Origin: an uncultured Alphaproteobacteria bacterium | Lineage (GTDB): Bacteria > Pseudomonadota > Alphaproteobacteria > Micropepsales > Micropepsaceae | NCBI GenBank assembly: GCA_902826695.1 | Contig: CADEFU010000003.1 | Span: 401,230 to 465,229 of the forward strand | Direction of reading: 5' to 3' | DNA length: 64,000 nucleotides | In this document: positions 7,703 to 15,875 of the stretch, piece by piece | Position numbering within the stretch: position 1 is the stretch's first letter | How the letters are laid out: each line of letters opens with the position of its first letter | Translations under genes and position numbers: made by a program | Notes under the pieces: generated by a model | The model's input: only the letters and a program-made list of their open reading frames with translations | Told to the model about the DNA's origin: nothing | The model's database searches: none

Positions 7703-8021
7703 GAGAGACCCCAATGTGATTTTCGCTAGGCGCCGCGAGAGGGAGAGTGAGCAGCGCCATCCCAGAACGGCGTTTAACTACCAGCGCCAGTTCCAGCGTC
7801 AATGCGAAAATGCTGTGTCGGCTTGGGATAAATGTATTTCGGGAACACGATGACGCATGCCAGGAATATTATCCGCGCGGTGCGCGCACCGCGTGCAGGC
7901 GGAGACAGGAATCCGGTCCTATCGAAGTACTACTTTAGGGGTAGAGGGTTCCGCTTTGCCGCGGAAAACAAAGGCCGCGCGGGGTGTCCGGCGCGGCTCT
8001 TTGGTGCCCAACAGGGCGCAC
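7703..8021. other. Intergenic region upstream of the OmpA-type gene
   Basis: No coding frame is supported. The stretch should hold the OmpA-gene promoter (minus strand) and, at 7962-7997, the terminator of the next minus-strand operon. Three overlapping short plus-strand frames between 7747 and 8120 have no ribosome-binding site and no family resemblance. Confidence 0.5.
7962..7997 (-). terminator. Intrinsic terminator after the DoxX-like gene
   Basis: Minus-strand stem GCCGCGC (7991-7997) pairs with GCGCGGC (7974-7980) around a 10-nt loop and is followed by CTTTGTTTTCC. It lies 24 nt beyond the stop of the gene ending at 8022 and would end the 8022-10885 operon. Confidence 0.7.
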
Positions 8022-8477
8022 TCAGTGCGCAACGCCTTCGCGGCGCACGAGATTCACGATGGTTTGCAGCAGTGCGATCACGTCGCTGCGATGGATGAGA
8101 AGTATCGTCGCACTCGATAGCCAGACGCCGCAAGCCAGCGTGAACAACAACCCGCCGTCGCCTTTGATTTCGACGCCGAGCGGCGTGAAGAGGTGGAACA
8201 CGATCGCGCCGGTGATGATGACAAGCGCCATGCCCGCTCCCCAAATCCGCGCGGGCCGGACAAACAGGAGTACGGACGCGACGAGTTCGCTAAACCCGAT
8301 GAAGTAGCGGCCGAAGGGCTCGAACAGAGCGATGCCCGACCAGTCGCGCAAGGTCGAGAAGATGAAGATACTCTCCTCCGATCCCGTCCATTTGAAGAAC
8401 AGCGACTGAACAAAAACGAAGGCTATGTAGAGCGACAGCACGAAGGTTGCGATGGTCTGTTTGCGCATGGGAGGCAT
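8022..8477 (-). CDS. DoxX-like small integral membrane protein
   Basis: A 151-residue protein with four predicted membrane helices (about residues 10-28, 55-75, 78-100, 108-128). The layout, an FxKxTG-type motif (SLFFKWTGSEES) after helix 1 and short loops, fits the DoxX/MauE-like superfamily, whose members are mostly uncharacterised. The start at 8477 has AGGAGAA 6 nt upstream. It lies 22 bp downstream of the second patatin gene and probably belongs to that operon. Specific function is not known. Confidence 0.65.
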   Translation of the reverse strand: MPPMRKQTIATFVLSLYIAFVFVQSLFFKWTGSEESIFIFSTLRDWSGIALFEPFGRYFIGFSELVASVLLFVRPARIWGAGMALVIITGAIVFHLFTPLGVEIKGDGGLLFTLACGVWLSSATILLIHRSDVIALLQTIVNLVRREGVAH

Positions 8478-8499
8478 GGGTGTTTCTCCTGAGTGGGGG

Positions 8500-9624
8500 T
8501 TAATCGGCTGAAGCTTGCCGGAAGCGGGCGTCGCGCGTGATGCGTTGCCCGTCCAGCGCGTCTTCATCGCCCTGGAACAGGTCGCGGATGTTGACGGTCG
8601 ATCGTTCGCCAAGCGCGTCGAAGTGCGACGACAGCCAGTGCTCCGTCGCCTGACGCCCTTTGGCGAACAGCATGTCGAGGAACTCGTGCTCGGTATTGAG
8701 CTTCGACGAGGCGCCGAGTGCGGAAAGCGCCATCTCGTCCTCCACCATGTGAACCAGCACGCGCCGGTAGCCGGTGCCCTCAAGCCGTCCTTCGTCCATC
8801 AGTCGCGTCACGAAGTCGATCGTCCGCAACTCGCGCAATAACGAGGCATTGAAAGTGATCTCGTTCAGGCGGTTCAAGATATCGCGCGCCGTACGCGGCA
8901 CGCCGGGCCGGCGGATCGGATTGATCTGCACGATCATCACGTCGTCGCTTGCCGCGTGCTCGAACAGGGGCCACAGCGGTGGATTGCCCATGTAGCCGCC
9001 GTCCCAATAGGGCACGCCGTCGATCGTCACCGCTTGGAACATGAACGGAAGGCAGGCCGAGGCCAGCACGTGATCGACCGTCAACTCAGCGCGCTGAAAC
9101 ACTTTCGTTCGCCCGGTCTCCACATTCGTTGCCGAGACGAACAACTTCAGCTGGCCCGCGCGCACGCGGTCAAAGTCGACGAACTTCTTCAAAATGTCGC
9201 GCAACGGGTTCAGGTTGAACGGGTTGAGATCGTAAGGACTGGCGATGCGCGACAGCATGTCGATCCACAAATACGCGGGCGAGGAGTCAAGGCTCCACCC
9301 GCCGCGCAACGCTTCGGCTGGCGAACGGCGCAAGGGGCTGTACTTCCCGGCATCGCTGATCCCGTGCCAGAACCGGTTCAGCGTGTCGCGCGCCTGCGCG
9401 CGATCGCCCGAGGCCAAGCCGTCCGCAAGCACCACCGCGTTCACCGCGCCGGCAGATGCGCCCGTGATGCTGTCGATCTCGATCCGCTCGTCTTCCAGCA
9501 GCCGGTCGAGCACACCCCACGAGAATGCGCCGTGCGATCCGCCGCCTTGCAGCGCGAGGTTGAGACGCTTGATGCCACTGGGCGTTGGCCCGCGCTTGCG
9601 GGGTAGGGGGACTGTCTTGTTCAT
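8500..9624 (-). CDS. Patatin-like phospholipase/esterase (copy 2)
   Basis: A 374-residue patatin-family serine hydrolase. It has the oxyanion-hole motif LQGGGSHGAF (26-35), the nucleophile elbow Gly55-Ala-Ser57-Ala-Gly59, and the Asp of the catalytic dyad in YWDGGYMGNP near residue 207. No signal peptide is seen. It is clearly a paralogue of the 363-residue patatin at 9794-10885. Its ATG (9622-9624) overlaps the stop of the 58-residue gene before it (ATGA), so translation is probably coupled. With bdhA next door, a role in polyhydroxybutyrate or lipid turnover is plausible but inferred. Confidence 0.9.
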   Translation of the reverse strand: MNKTVPLPRKRGPTPSGIKRLNLALQGGGSHGAFSWGVLDRLLEDERIEIDSITGASAGAVNAVVLADGLASGDRAQARDTLNRFWHGISDAGKYSPLRRSPAEALRGGWSLDSSPAYLWIDMLSRIASPYDLNPFNLNPLRDILKKFVDFDRVRAGQLKLFVSATNVETGRTKVFQRAELTVDHVLASACLPFMFQAVTIDGVPYWDGGYMGNPPLWPLFEHAASDDVMIVQINPIRRPGVPRTARDILNRLNEITFNASLLRELRTIDFVTRLMDEGRLEGTGYRRVLVHMVEDEMALSALGASSKLNTEHEFLDMLFAKGRQATEHWLSSHFDALGERSTVNIRDLFQGDEDALDGQRITRDARFRQASAD

Positions 9625-9797
9625 CGGCCCCGTCCTTCATTCGCGCGCGCGGCAAGCCACAGACGCGCCTGCTCGCGGCCCAGAAGCTCGCTCCACGTCG
9701 CCATGGCTGGATCGGCGAACGGATGAACCTGACGCGAGAATTCGCCGGCGAGCCAATAGTCGCCGCGTTCGCGCTTGCTTCGAAACAACTTGATCAT
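9621..9797 (-). CDS. 58-aa protein coupled between two patatin genes
   Basis: A small basic protein with an excellent ribosome-binding site (GGGAGGA, 5 nt before ATG 9797). Its start overlaps the stop of the upstream patatin (ATGA, 9794-9797) and its stop overlaps the start of the downstream patatin (ATGA, 9621-9624). The C-terminal half, WSELLGREQARLWLAAR, resembles a helix near the C-termini of both patatins (LRDLGREAASMWLEAHF and a related stretch in copy 2). No family is recognised. The double overlap argues for a real gene acting with the two hydrolases. Confidence 0.7.
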   Translation of the reverse strand: MIKLFRSKRERGDYWLAGEFSRQVHPFADPAMATWSELLGREQARLWLAARANEGRGR

Positions 9798-10885
9798 GAT
9801 GTCCTCCCTTCGAGGTATTCGTTGCGGATATCGACGCTCGATGTGACACCGACCTTGCCGAAGTGGGCTTCGAGCCACATCGATGCGGCCTCGCGGCCGA
9901 GATCGCGCAGCTTCGTCAAGAACTTCCAATCGGTCTCGAATTTGGACGCGACCGTGAAATCCGACATCACGTCGTCGGAGCGGATTGCGTGAATGTTGAG
10001 CCGCTTAAGCCGATCGCGGTATTCGGGCTTGATCCAATCGTCGTCGATCAGCCGGGTCGCAAACGCGATCGCCCGCATCTCGCGCAAGAGCGACGAGTTG
10101 AAGCTGATCTCGTTGATACGGTTGTAAATCTCCGACGACCGCTTCGGCACCTTCGCCCGTACGATCGGGTTAATGTGCACGATCATGACGTCGCTGGTGT
10201 CGGTGTTGTAGATCAGCGGATAGATCGCAGGGTTGCCGCTATATCCGCCATCCCAATACGCCTCGCCGTCGATCTCCACCGCCTGGAACAGCATCGGCAG
10301 GCAAGCCGACGCCATCACCACGTCCAGCGTGACCTCCTTGTTGGAGAACACGCGCGCCTTGCCGGTCTTCACGTTCGTCGCGCAAATCGACAGCCGCGTG
10401 CACTCGCACATGTGAATTTGTTCGAAATCGACGGTCTTCGCCACGATCTCGCGCAGCGGGTTGAAGTTGAACGGATTGAACTCGTACGGGCTGAACGAGT
10501 GTGTCATCAGCTCGAACATTCGATAGGAGGCGCTGTCCTTCACGCCCCAAAAGTGATCGAGCGGCGTGCGCTTGATCGGGCTATAGAACGCGCCAGCATC
10601 GCTAATCCGCTTCCAGAACGTCTCGAGCAGTTCGCGCGCCTTGTCCTTGCCGCCCAGCATGTGGCCGTACGCATAAACGACTGCGTTCATCGCGCCGGCG
10701 CTCGTGGCGGAGAAGCCATCGACCTCCAACCGCCCGTCTTCGAGCAATCGGTCGAGAACGCCCCACCCAAAGGCCCCGTGCGCCCCGCCGCCTTGCAGCG
10801 CGAAGTTGATCGTCTTCGTGCCGAAGGCCGCCGCCCGCTCGTGCGCCGTGGTCGGCACGTCGTGGATGCGCGTTTGGATGTTCAT
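9794..10885 (-). CDS. Patatin-like phospholipase/esterase (copy 1)
   Basis: A 363-residue patatin-family protein with the oxyanion motif QGGGAHGAFG (31-40) and the catalytic Asp motif YWDGGYSGNPA near residue 215. The nucleophile elbow reads Ala60-Thr-Ser62-Ala-Gly64: the first Gly of GxSxG is replaced by Ala, unlike copy 2. The enzyme may still work, since the position tolerates small residues. It starts 28 bp after the bdhA stop. Relatives near 3-hydroxybutyrate dehydrogenase genes are often discussed as PHB-related, but this copy has no direct evidence for a substrate. Confidence 0.9.
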   Translation of the reverse strand: MNIQTRIHDVPTTAHERAAAFGTKTINFALQGGGAHGAFGWGVLDRLLEDGRLEVDGFSATSAGAMNAVVYAYGHMLGGKDKARELLETFWKRISDAGAFYSPIKRTPLDHFWGVKDSASYRMFELMTHSFSPYEFNPFNFNPLREIVAKTVDFEQIHMCECTRLSICATNVKTGKARVFSNKEVTLDVVMASACLPMLFQAVEIDGEAYWDGGYSGNPAIYPLIYNTDTSDVMIVHINPIVRAKVPKRSSEIYNRINEISFNSSLLREMRAIAFATRLIDDDWIKPEYRDRLKRLNIHAIRSDDVMSDFTVASKFETDWKFLTKLRDLGREAASMWLEAHFGKVGVTSSVDIRNEYLEGRTS

Positions 10886-10913
10886 CGTGTCCTCCCAACC
10901 CCTTCAGCTGTCG

Positions 10914-11726
10914 TCAGTGTGCTGTCCAGCCGCCATCAACTGGCAATGCCGTTCCTGTGATCGACGCGGCCAGGTCGCTCGACAGGAATGCCGCCAGCGC
11001 ACCCATCTCTTCGACGGTGGCAAATTTCTTGTTCGGTTGATTGACCAGCAGCACGTCGCGGATGACTTTCTCGCGCGAGATGTTGTGCGCCTTGGCCTGA
11101 TCGTCGATCTGCTTTTCAACGAGCGGCGTCCACACATAGCCGGGGCAGATGGCGTTCGCGGTGACGTTGAATTCGGCGCCCTCAAGCGCGGTCACCTTCG
11201 TCAAGCCGACGACGCCGTGCTTGGCCGCCACATAGGCCGACTTGAACGGCGACGCGACGAGACCGTGGGCCGAGGCAACGTTGATGATGCGCCCGAACTT
11301 GCGCTCCTTCATACCCTTGAAGGCGGCCTTCGTTGCGTGGAACACGGCCGAAAGATTGAGCGCGAGAATCGCGTTCCACTTCTCTGCCGGAAACTCTTCG
11401 ATCGGCGAGACGTGTTGAATGCCCGCGTTGTTGACCAGGATATCGACGCGGCCGAACTGTTTCTCGGTGCGTTGAACAAGGGCCGTCGTCTCGCCGGGGT
11501 CCATCAGGTTGGCCGCGTCGTACGCAACGCGCACGCCAGTCGCCTGTTCCAGCGCAACCCGCGTCCGTTTCACTTCGTCCATATCGCCAAGTCCGTTCAG
11601 CACGACGGCCGAACCGGCCTCGGCAAGTGCGCGCGCGATCCCGAGTCCGATCCCGGACGTTGACCCGGTGACGATTGCGACCTTGCCGGCCAGCATGCGT
11701 TGCATCTTGGTGTTGGTATCAAGCAT
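10914..11726 (-). CDS. bdhA: 3-hydroxybutyrate dehydrogenase (SDR)
   Basis: A 270-residue short-chain dehydrogenase. It has the NAD motif TGSTSGIGLGIA, the NNAGIQHV block, and catalytic Tyr/Lys in YVAAKHG. The stretch AICPGYVWTPLVEKQI and the ending TALPVDGGWTAH are typical of D-3-hydroxybutyrate dehydrogenase, which converts 3-hydroxybutyrate to acetoacetate in polyhydroxybutyrate breakdown. The start at 11726 precedes the Rossmann core by 14 residues. It leads the bdhA-patatin-58aa-patatin-DoxX operon. A 41-bp motif lies 63 bp upstream of its ATG. Confidence 0.88.
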   Translation of the reverse strand: MLDTNTKMQRMLAGKVAIVTGSTSGIGLGIARALAEAGSAVVLNGLGDMDEVKRTRVALEQATGVRVAYDAANLMDPGETTALVQRTEKQFGRVDILVNNAGIQHVSPIEEFPAEKWNAILALNLSAVFHATKAAFKGMKERKFGRIINVASAHGLVASPFKSAYVAAKHGVVGLTKVTALEGAEFNVTANAICPGYVWTPLVEKQIDDQAKAHNISREKVIRDVLLVNQPNKKFATVEEMGALAAFLSSDLAASITGTALPVDGGWTAH

Positions 11727-11789
11727 TGGCGGGGACTCCCGTGTTGGCGATCTCTTCACCGCCCACACTGCGCCTCATCGCGTCGTACC

Positions 11790-11830
11790 TGAAATGCCGT
11801 TTGACTGGCCTTTGGATAGCCGCCTGCTAT
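11790..11830 (-). promoter_or_regulatory. 41-bp conserved motif upstream of bdhA (copy A)
   Basis: On the plus strand the element begins TGAAATGCCGTTTG and ends with the inverted repeat ATAGC-CGCCT-GCTAT. It matches 35 of 41 positions of the element at 15143-15183. It lies 63 bp upstream of the bdhA ATG. The ATAG-N7-CTAT core fits the T-N11-A type of site used by LysR-family regulators, which is an inference. Confidence 0.65.
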
Positions 11831-11854
11831 GACGAAACACGGCTGGAATCGGCG

Positions 11855-11881
11855 AAAAAGCCCCCGCGCAGGCGAGGGCTT
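11855..11881 (-). terminator. Intrinsic terminator after the NADH dehydrogenase gene
   Basis: Minus-strand stem with 9 pairs and one mismatch (11858-11867 with 11872-11881, GCAG loop), followed by a run of T (11855-11859 complement). It lies 25 nt after the stop at 11907. Confidence 0.8.
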
Positions 11882-11906
11882 CCGACAACGATACGAGAAG
11901 GTGAAC

Positions 11907-13247
11907 CTACGCAGCCTCGCTCAGAGCGTCGGCCTTCGGCATCGCGGGCGACCCGGTGATCAACCGCACCCCGCGCTGATAGGTGAAATAGCTCCACGCC
12001 CACCCGGTGGCGACGAAGAAGCGGTTGCGGAACCCAATCAGGAAGTACACGTGCGCGACCGACCACAAGATCCACGCGATCAGCCCCTTCAGCCGTACAA
12101 AGCCGAAATCGACCACAGCCTTCGAGTGCCCGATCGTGGCCAGGTTTCCATAGTCCGCATAGCGAAACGCATCGGGCAACGTCTTCTTCATCGCATGCGC
12201 CTCAACCAGGCGCCCGACATATGTTCCCGCCTGCTTTGCAGCCGGCGCGACGCCGGGCAGCATTTTGCCGTCCCCGTCCTTGAACGCCGCCGTGTCGCCG
12301 ATCACGAACACATCGCTCACACCCGGTACGGAGAAATCCGCGTTCACGATCACGCGTCCGGCGCGGTCGCACGGCGCCTTCAACCACTCGCCGGCAGGCG
12401 AGGCCCGCACGCCCGCCGCCCAAATCACTGTCCTTGCAGGGATCGCAGCTGAGCCCAGCATCACGTTGTCGGGCGCAATATCGGTTACGGGAACGCCGAG
12501 CTTGACCTCGACGCCCTTCGCTTCAAGCGCGCGCTTGGCTTCTTCCGACAGGGATTCGGGGAACGACGGCAGCAGCCGAGGCCCGGCTTCGACCAGCATG
12601 ATCTTCGAGCAATGCGGCGTAATCGTTCGGAAGTCCTTGGTGATCGATCGCCGCGCAAGCTCGGCGATCGCACCCGCCATCTCGACGCCCGTCGGCCCGC
12701 CGCCCACAATCACGAACGTCAACAGCGCGTCCCGCTTGGCCTTGTCCTTTTCGCCTTCTGCGCGCTCGAACGCGAGCAGGATCTTCGCGCGAACGCGCGT
12801 TGCATCGTCCACGGTCTTGATGCCCGGCGCGATCTCTTCCCAGTAATCCTTGCCGAAATAGCTATGCCGCGCGCCGGTCGCGATGATGAGATGATCGTAG
12901 CCCAGTGCGTGTCCGCCCGCCGTCCGCACGCTCTTCGTCGCCGCATCGACGTCGGTCACTTCGTCGAGCAACACGTGAACGTTTGGCTGATCGCGCAAGA
13001 TGCTGCGGATAGGCTGCGCCACTTCCGCCGGCGACAGCGACGCGGTCGCGACTTGATACAGCAGCGGTTGGAACAGGTGATAGTTGTGCTTGTCGACGAT
13101 CGTGATTTCGACGTCGGCGTGCTTCAGGGCTTTTGCAGCCGACAAGCCGCCGAATCCGGCGCCGATGATAACGACACGGGGCTTGCCGGTGGCGGTCATG
13201 ACTGCGGGCTCCCTCTTGAGCGTTGATATAGGGGCTACGCGCGCCAT
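11907..13247 (-). CDS. ndh: Type II NADH dehydrogenase-like FAD oxidoreductase
   Basis: A 446-residue pyridine-nucleotide-disulphide-family oxidoreductase. It has an FAD motif VVIIGAGFGGLSAAKAL near residue 24, an NADH motif VIVGGGPTGVEMAGAIAEL in the centre, and VFVIGDTAAF, the second FAD contact. A hydrophobic C-terminal segment (LIAWILWSVAHVYFLIGF) would tether it to the inner membrane, as in NDH-2, which passes electrons from NADH to quinone without pumping protons. The ATG at 13247 has GGAGG 5 nt upstream. The MFS gene ends 11 bp before it, so both are probably co-transcribed. Confidence 0.88.
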   Translation of the reverse strand: MARVAPISTLKREPAVMTATGKPRVVIIGAGFGGLSAAKALKHADVEITIVDKHNYHLFQPLLYQVATASLSPAEVAQPIRSILRDQPNVHVLLDEVTDVDAATKSVRTAGGHALGYDHLIIATGARHSYFGKDYWEEIAPGIKTVDDATRVRAKILLAFERAEGEKDKAKRDALLTFVIVGGGPTGVEMAGAIAELARRSITKDFRTITPHCSKIMLVEAGPRLLPSFPESLSEEAKRALEAKGVEVKLGVPVTDIAPDNVMLGSAAIPARTVIWAAGVRASPAGEWLKAPCDRAGRVIVNADFSVPGVSDVFVIGDTAAFKDGDGKMLPGVAPAAKQAGTYVGRLVEAHAMKKTLPDAFRYADYGNLATIGHSKAVVDFGFVRLKGLIAWILWSVAHVYFLIGFRNRFFVATGWAWSYFTYQRGVRLITGSPAMPKADALSEAA

Positions 13248-13258
13248 CGTCACCTCCA

Positions 13259-14458
13259 TTAACCGGGTTCTTTGATCTGAATGGTGACCGCCGCCGCAAC
13301 GGCCAACGCAACGCCGAGTGCGATAACCGTCTCGGTCCAGCCGAACATGTCGAACACCACCCCAAGCGCCGCCGACCCGACGAGCCCGCCGAGATAATAG
13401 GACGCAAGGTAGATCCCGCTCGCCGCCCCGCGTTCGGTCGTGGCGGCACGGCTGACGTAACCCGTGGCGGCAGCTTGCGCAAAGAATGTGCCCACCGCGA
13501 CAAGAACCAAGCCGACCATGATCGCGGCCAAATTGGGCAGAAGAAGCAGCGGCAATCCAAGAGCTGCAACAGCAAACGAGGCCCAGAACGTCGGTCGCGC
13601 ACCAAATCGGATAGCCGCCTTCCCCGCGAGCGGCGTCGTGAACACGGACGGCAGAAACACAAAGTAGACGAGACCCAGCGTCATCGGCGACAGCGAAAGC
13701 GGTTCGCGCGCCAGCACGAAGTTCACGTACGTAAACGTCGCCAAGAACACGAACAGGATCAGAAAGCCCAAAATGAAAGCCGCGCGCAGCGAGGGGTTGC
13801 GGAAATGCGTCGCCCACGCCGCCAGCGGCGACTTCGACATCATCCCGTTCATCGGTGCCATCTTCTGCAGTGTGAAGAACACCAGTACCGCACCCGCCAG
13901 ATTGAGCAACGCGAACACATAGAACGTCGCCTCAAGTCCCAACGAACTCGCAAGCGAAGCCGACATCAACCGGCCAAACAGATTGCACGCGACATTTCCG
14001 GTGACATAGGCGGCAAGCGCGCTCGCCACCTCACTCGCGCTGTATTGTTCGGCGAGATAGGCCATCGTGAGTGTGAACGCCGAGGCCATGAACACGCCTT
14101 GGGCTATGCGCAGCCATGTGAACGTCATGAGATCCGGCATCATGCCGAGCAAAGTCGTTGGGACTGCAAGCAAAGCGAGGCTGACCCAAATCCCTTGTCG
14201 CCGGTTGATCTTCGAGGCGGCGAACGCCATCACGACCCCCGCCGCCGCCATACCGAGCGTGCTGGCGTTGACCGCAAATCCCATCTGCGCCGGGGTGACG
14301 CCATAAGCCTTCGTCAGCGACGGCAGAATCGCCTGCGCCGCAAACAAATCGACGAGCGTCAGGAAACTGATGACTCCAATGACGATCAGTCGGAAAGTCA
14401 GCGAAGGCCGTCCCGCCTCGCTCGCTGTGTCGAGTGGAATTGCACGAGCCTGTGCCAT
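13259..14458 (-). CDS. MFS transporter
   Basis: A 399-residue major facilitator with 12 predicted membrane helices. The helix 2/3 loop carries a variant of the family motif (SKINRRQGIW), and helix 4 begins near LRIAQGVFMAS. It resembles the YnfM/AraJ-type drug and metabolite exporters, but the substrate cannot be inferred. It is immediately upstream of the NADH dehydrogenase gene. A hairpin terminator at 14488-14525 separates it from the cupin gene. Confidence 0.85.
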   Translation of the reverse strand: MAQARAIPLDTASEAGRPSLTFRLIVIGVISFLTLVDLFAAQAILPSLTKAYGVTPAQMGFAVNASTLGMAAAGVVMAFAASKINRRQGIWVSLALLAVPTTLLGMMPDLMTFTWLRIAQGVFMASAFTLTMAYLAEQYSASEVASALAAYVTGNVACNLFGRLMSASLASSLGLEATFYVFALLNLAGAVLVFFTLQKMAPMNGMMSKSPLAAWATHFRNPSLRAAFILGFLILFVFLATFTYVNFVLAREPLSLSPMTLGLVYFVFLPSVFTTPLAGKAAIRFGARPTFWASFAVAALGLPLLLLPNLAAIMVGLVLVAVGTFFAQAAATGYVSRAATTERGAASGIYLASYYLGGLVGSAALGVVFDMFGWTETVIALGVALAVAAAVTIQIKEPG

Positions 14459-14487
14459 GGCCGGATCCTCATGTGTGAGAAAACGAT

Positions 14488-14525
14488 GGCGGCGTCCGCT
14501 CTGGGGGTAGCGGACGCCGCCTTTT
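14488..14525. terminator. Strong hairpin terminator between cupin and MFS genes
   Basis: A perfect 13-bp stem (14488-14500 with 14509-14521) with an 8-nt loop. TTTT follows on the plus strand, and ATCGTTTTC follows on the minus strand. It lies between two minus-strand genes, so it most likely ends the cupin transcript that starts beyond 15059. Confidence 0.75.
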
Positions 14526-14579
14526 CGGTACTCGCGCTTCGGGGGAGAGAGGCTGGGGACCGCGCGAGGACCTAACGGA

Positions 14580-15059
14580 TTACATGCCGCCTTCTTTGTT
14601 CATCATCGGCGTCGGCACGATGTCGGCCGAGACGAGCGTCACGGGCTTGTTCGAATTGTTCCGCCACCAATGCGACAGGTTGCCGGATTCGACCGCGACA
14701 TCGCCCGCCTTGTGTTCGATCGGAACCGAGCAGGTCGACCGGTATTCGGTGATCGCACCATCGACGACGTAGATGTTCGCAGGTCGCTCGGCGTGGCTGT
14801 GGTTCGGCACCACGCCGCCGGGCTGAATGACGAGCTTGCGCAGCCGCATCGTCTTGCCCGCGATATTGTAGCCGTTGCCGAGATCGATCGAGCCGATCAC
14901 GGTGTCCGTTACGTTCTTCGGCATTGTTTCGACGGCGAGGGGGCTCGCACCTTGCTTGCCGGCGGGGCAGTCGCCCGCCATTGCCGCCGGGGTCATAACA
15001 AACGTGCCGAGCGCGAGAAGGCTCACCATCGACAGGGTCTTCAGGGAATTCGTAGTCAT
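14580..15059 (-). CDS. Secreted cupin-domain protein
   Basis: A 159-residue protein with a signal peptide (cleavage after AMA, residue 28) and a single cupin barrel: VVPNHSHAERPANIYVVDG gives the first metal-binding motif with two His and a later Glu-like position, and SHWWRNN lies in the second motif. The start at 15059 has AAGGAGAG upstream. It is probably a periplasmic metal-binding protein of unknown substrate. A second copy of the 41-bp motif lies 83 bp upstream of its ATG, between this gene and the divergent peroxiredoxin pair. Confidence 0.8.
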   Translation of the reverse strand: MTTNSLKTLSMVSLLALGTFVMTPAAMAGDCPAGKQGASPLAVETMPKNVTDTVIGSIDLGNGYNIAGKTMRLRKLVIQPGGVVPNHSHAERPANIYVVDGAITEYRSTCSVPIEHKAGDVAVESGNLSHWWRNNSNKPVTLVSADIVPTPMMNKEGGM

Positions 15060-15142
15060 AGGGCTCTCCTTGAGGGTTCTAAAGACTGACTGGGCGTGAG
15101 CCTCAGCGTCGGTTCCCAAATTCGGCGATCCCCGTCTCGAAC

Positions 15143-15183
15143 TGAAATGCCGTTTGCCTGCCGATTGAATAGCCGCCCGCTAT
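15143..15183. promoter_or_regulatory. 41-bp conserved motif between cupin and peroxiredoxin genes (copy B)
   Basis: It is identical in length to 11790-11830 and matches at 35 of 41 positions, with the same TGAAATGCCGTTTG start and ATAGC-CGCCC-GCTAT inverted repeat at the end. It lies 83 bp from the cupin ATG and 47 bp from the divergent peroxiredoxin ATG, so it could regulate either. The same orientation relative to the minus-strand gene as copy A favours the cupin gene. Confidence 0.65.
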
Positions 15184-15230
15184 TGCGTTGTGATTGTGCT
15201 GTGACCCGAAAAACCCTTAGATTCTCCCTC

Positions 15231-15875
15231 ATGAAGAAACCTTCGTTGTCTGAAGTGTTGGCCGGCTGGCGTGAGAAAGTCGGCGAGCCCTACCGTTCGC
15301 TGAACGATCAGGTCGTAGCGCGCTTGATCGAATCCGAAGCTGCGTCGCGCGCACTGAAGGCGGGCGACAAATGCCCCGACTTCGCGCTCATGACCGCAGA
15401 GGGCGAGTTCGTTCGAGCGGAGGAGCTGATTAAGCGTGCACCGCTGGTGTTGAGCTTCTACCGCGGCGTCTGGTGCCCGTTCTGCTCGGCCGAGCTTGAA
15501 GCGCTGCACACCGCGGAGCCCGAAATCAAAGCGGCAGGCGGTACGCTGATCGCGATCAGCCCCGAAGCGGGCGGCCTCCCGCTCAAGGTCAAACGCGAGC
15601 GCGGCTTTGGCTTCGAAATTCTCTGCGACCTCGACAACGGCCTCGCACTCGCATTCGGCCTCGTTCACGCGATATCGAATGAGCTTCGTGAAGCATTCAG
15701 CAACGACGGCACGCTGTTCCCGTTGATCTACGGAAACGACAGCTGGTTCCTGCCGATCCCCGCGACCTACATCGTCGGCCGCGACGGCACGATTCTACAC
15801 GCCTACGTCAACCCGGAGTTCCGCGAACGCCTCGACCCTGAGCAAATCGTAAAGCTTCTGAGGGCTCTGGCATGA
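15231..15875 (+). CDS. AhpC/TSA-type peroxiredoxin-like protein (copy 1)
   Basis: A 214-residue thioredoxin-fold protein of the AhpC/TSA family. The active site is GVWCPFC, near residues 80-86, with a CxxC arrangement rather than the single peroxidatic Cys of classical peroxiredoxins. A helical N-terminal region of about 50 residues precedes the fold. It is cytoplasmic by sequence. The ATG at 15231 directly precedes the conserved start KKPSLSEVL. The stop overlaps the next gene (ATGA), which encodes a paralogue. The likely role is thiol-dependent peroxide reduction or disulphide exchange. Confidence 0.85.
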   Translation: MKKPSLSEVLAGWREKVGEPYRSLNDQVVARLIESEAASRALKAGDKCPDFALMTAEGEFVRAEELIKRAPLVLSFYRGVWCPFCSAELEALHTAEPEIKAAGGTLIAISPEAGGLPLKVKRERGFGFEILCDLDNGLALAFGLVHAISNELREAFSNDGTLFPLIYGNDSWFLPIPATYIVGRDGTILHAYVNPEFRERLDPEQIVKLLRALA

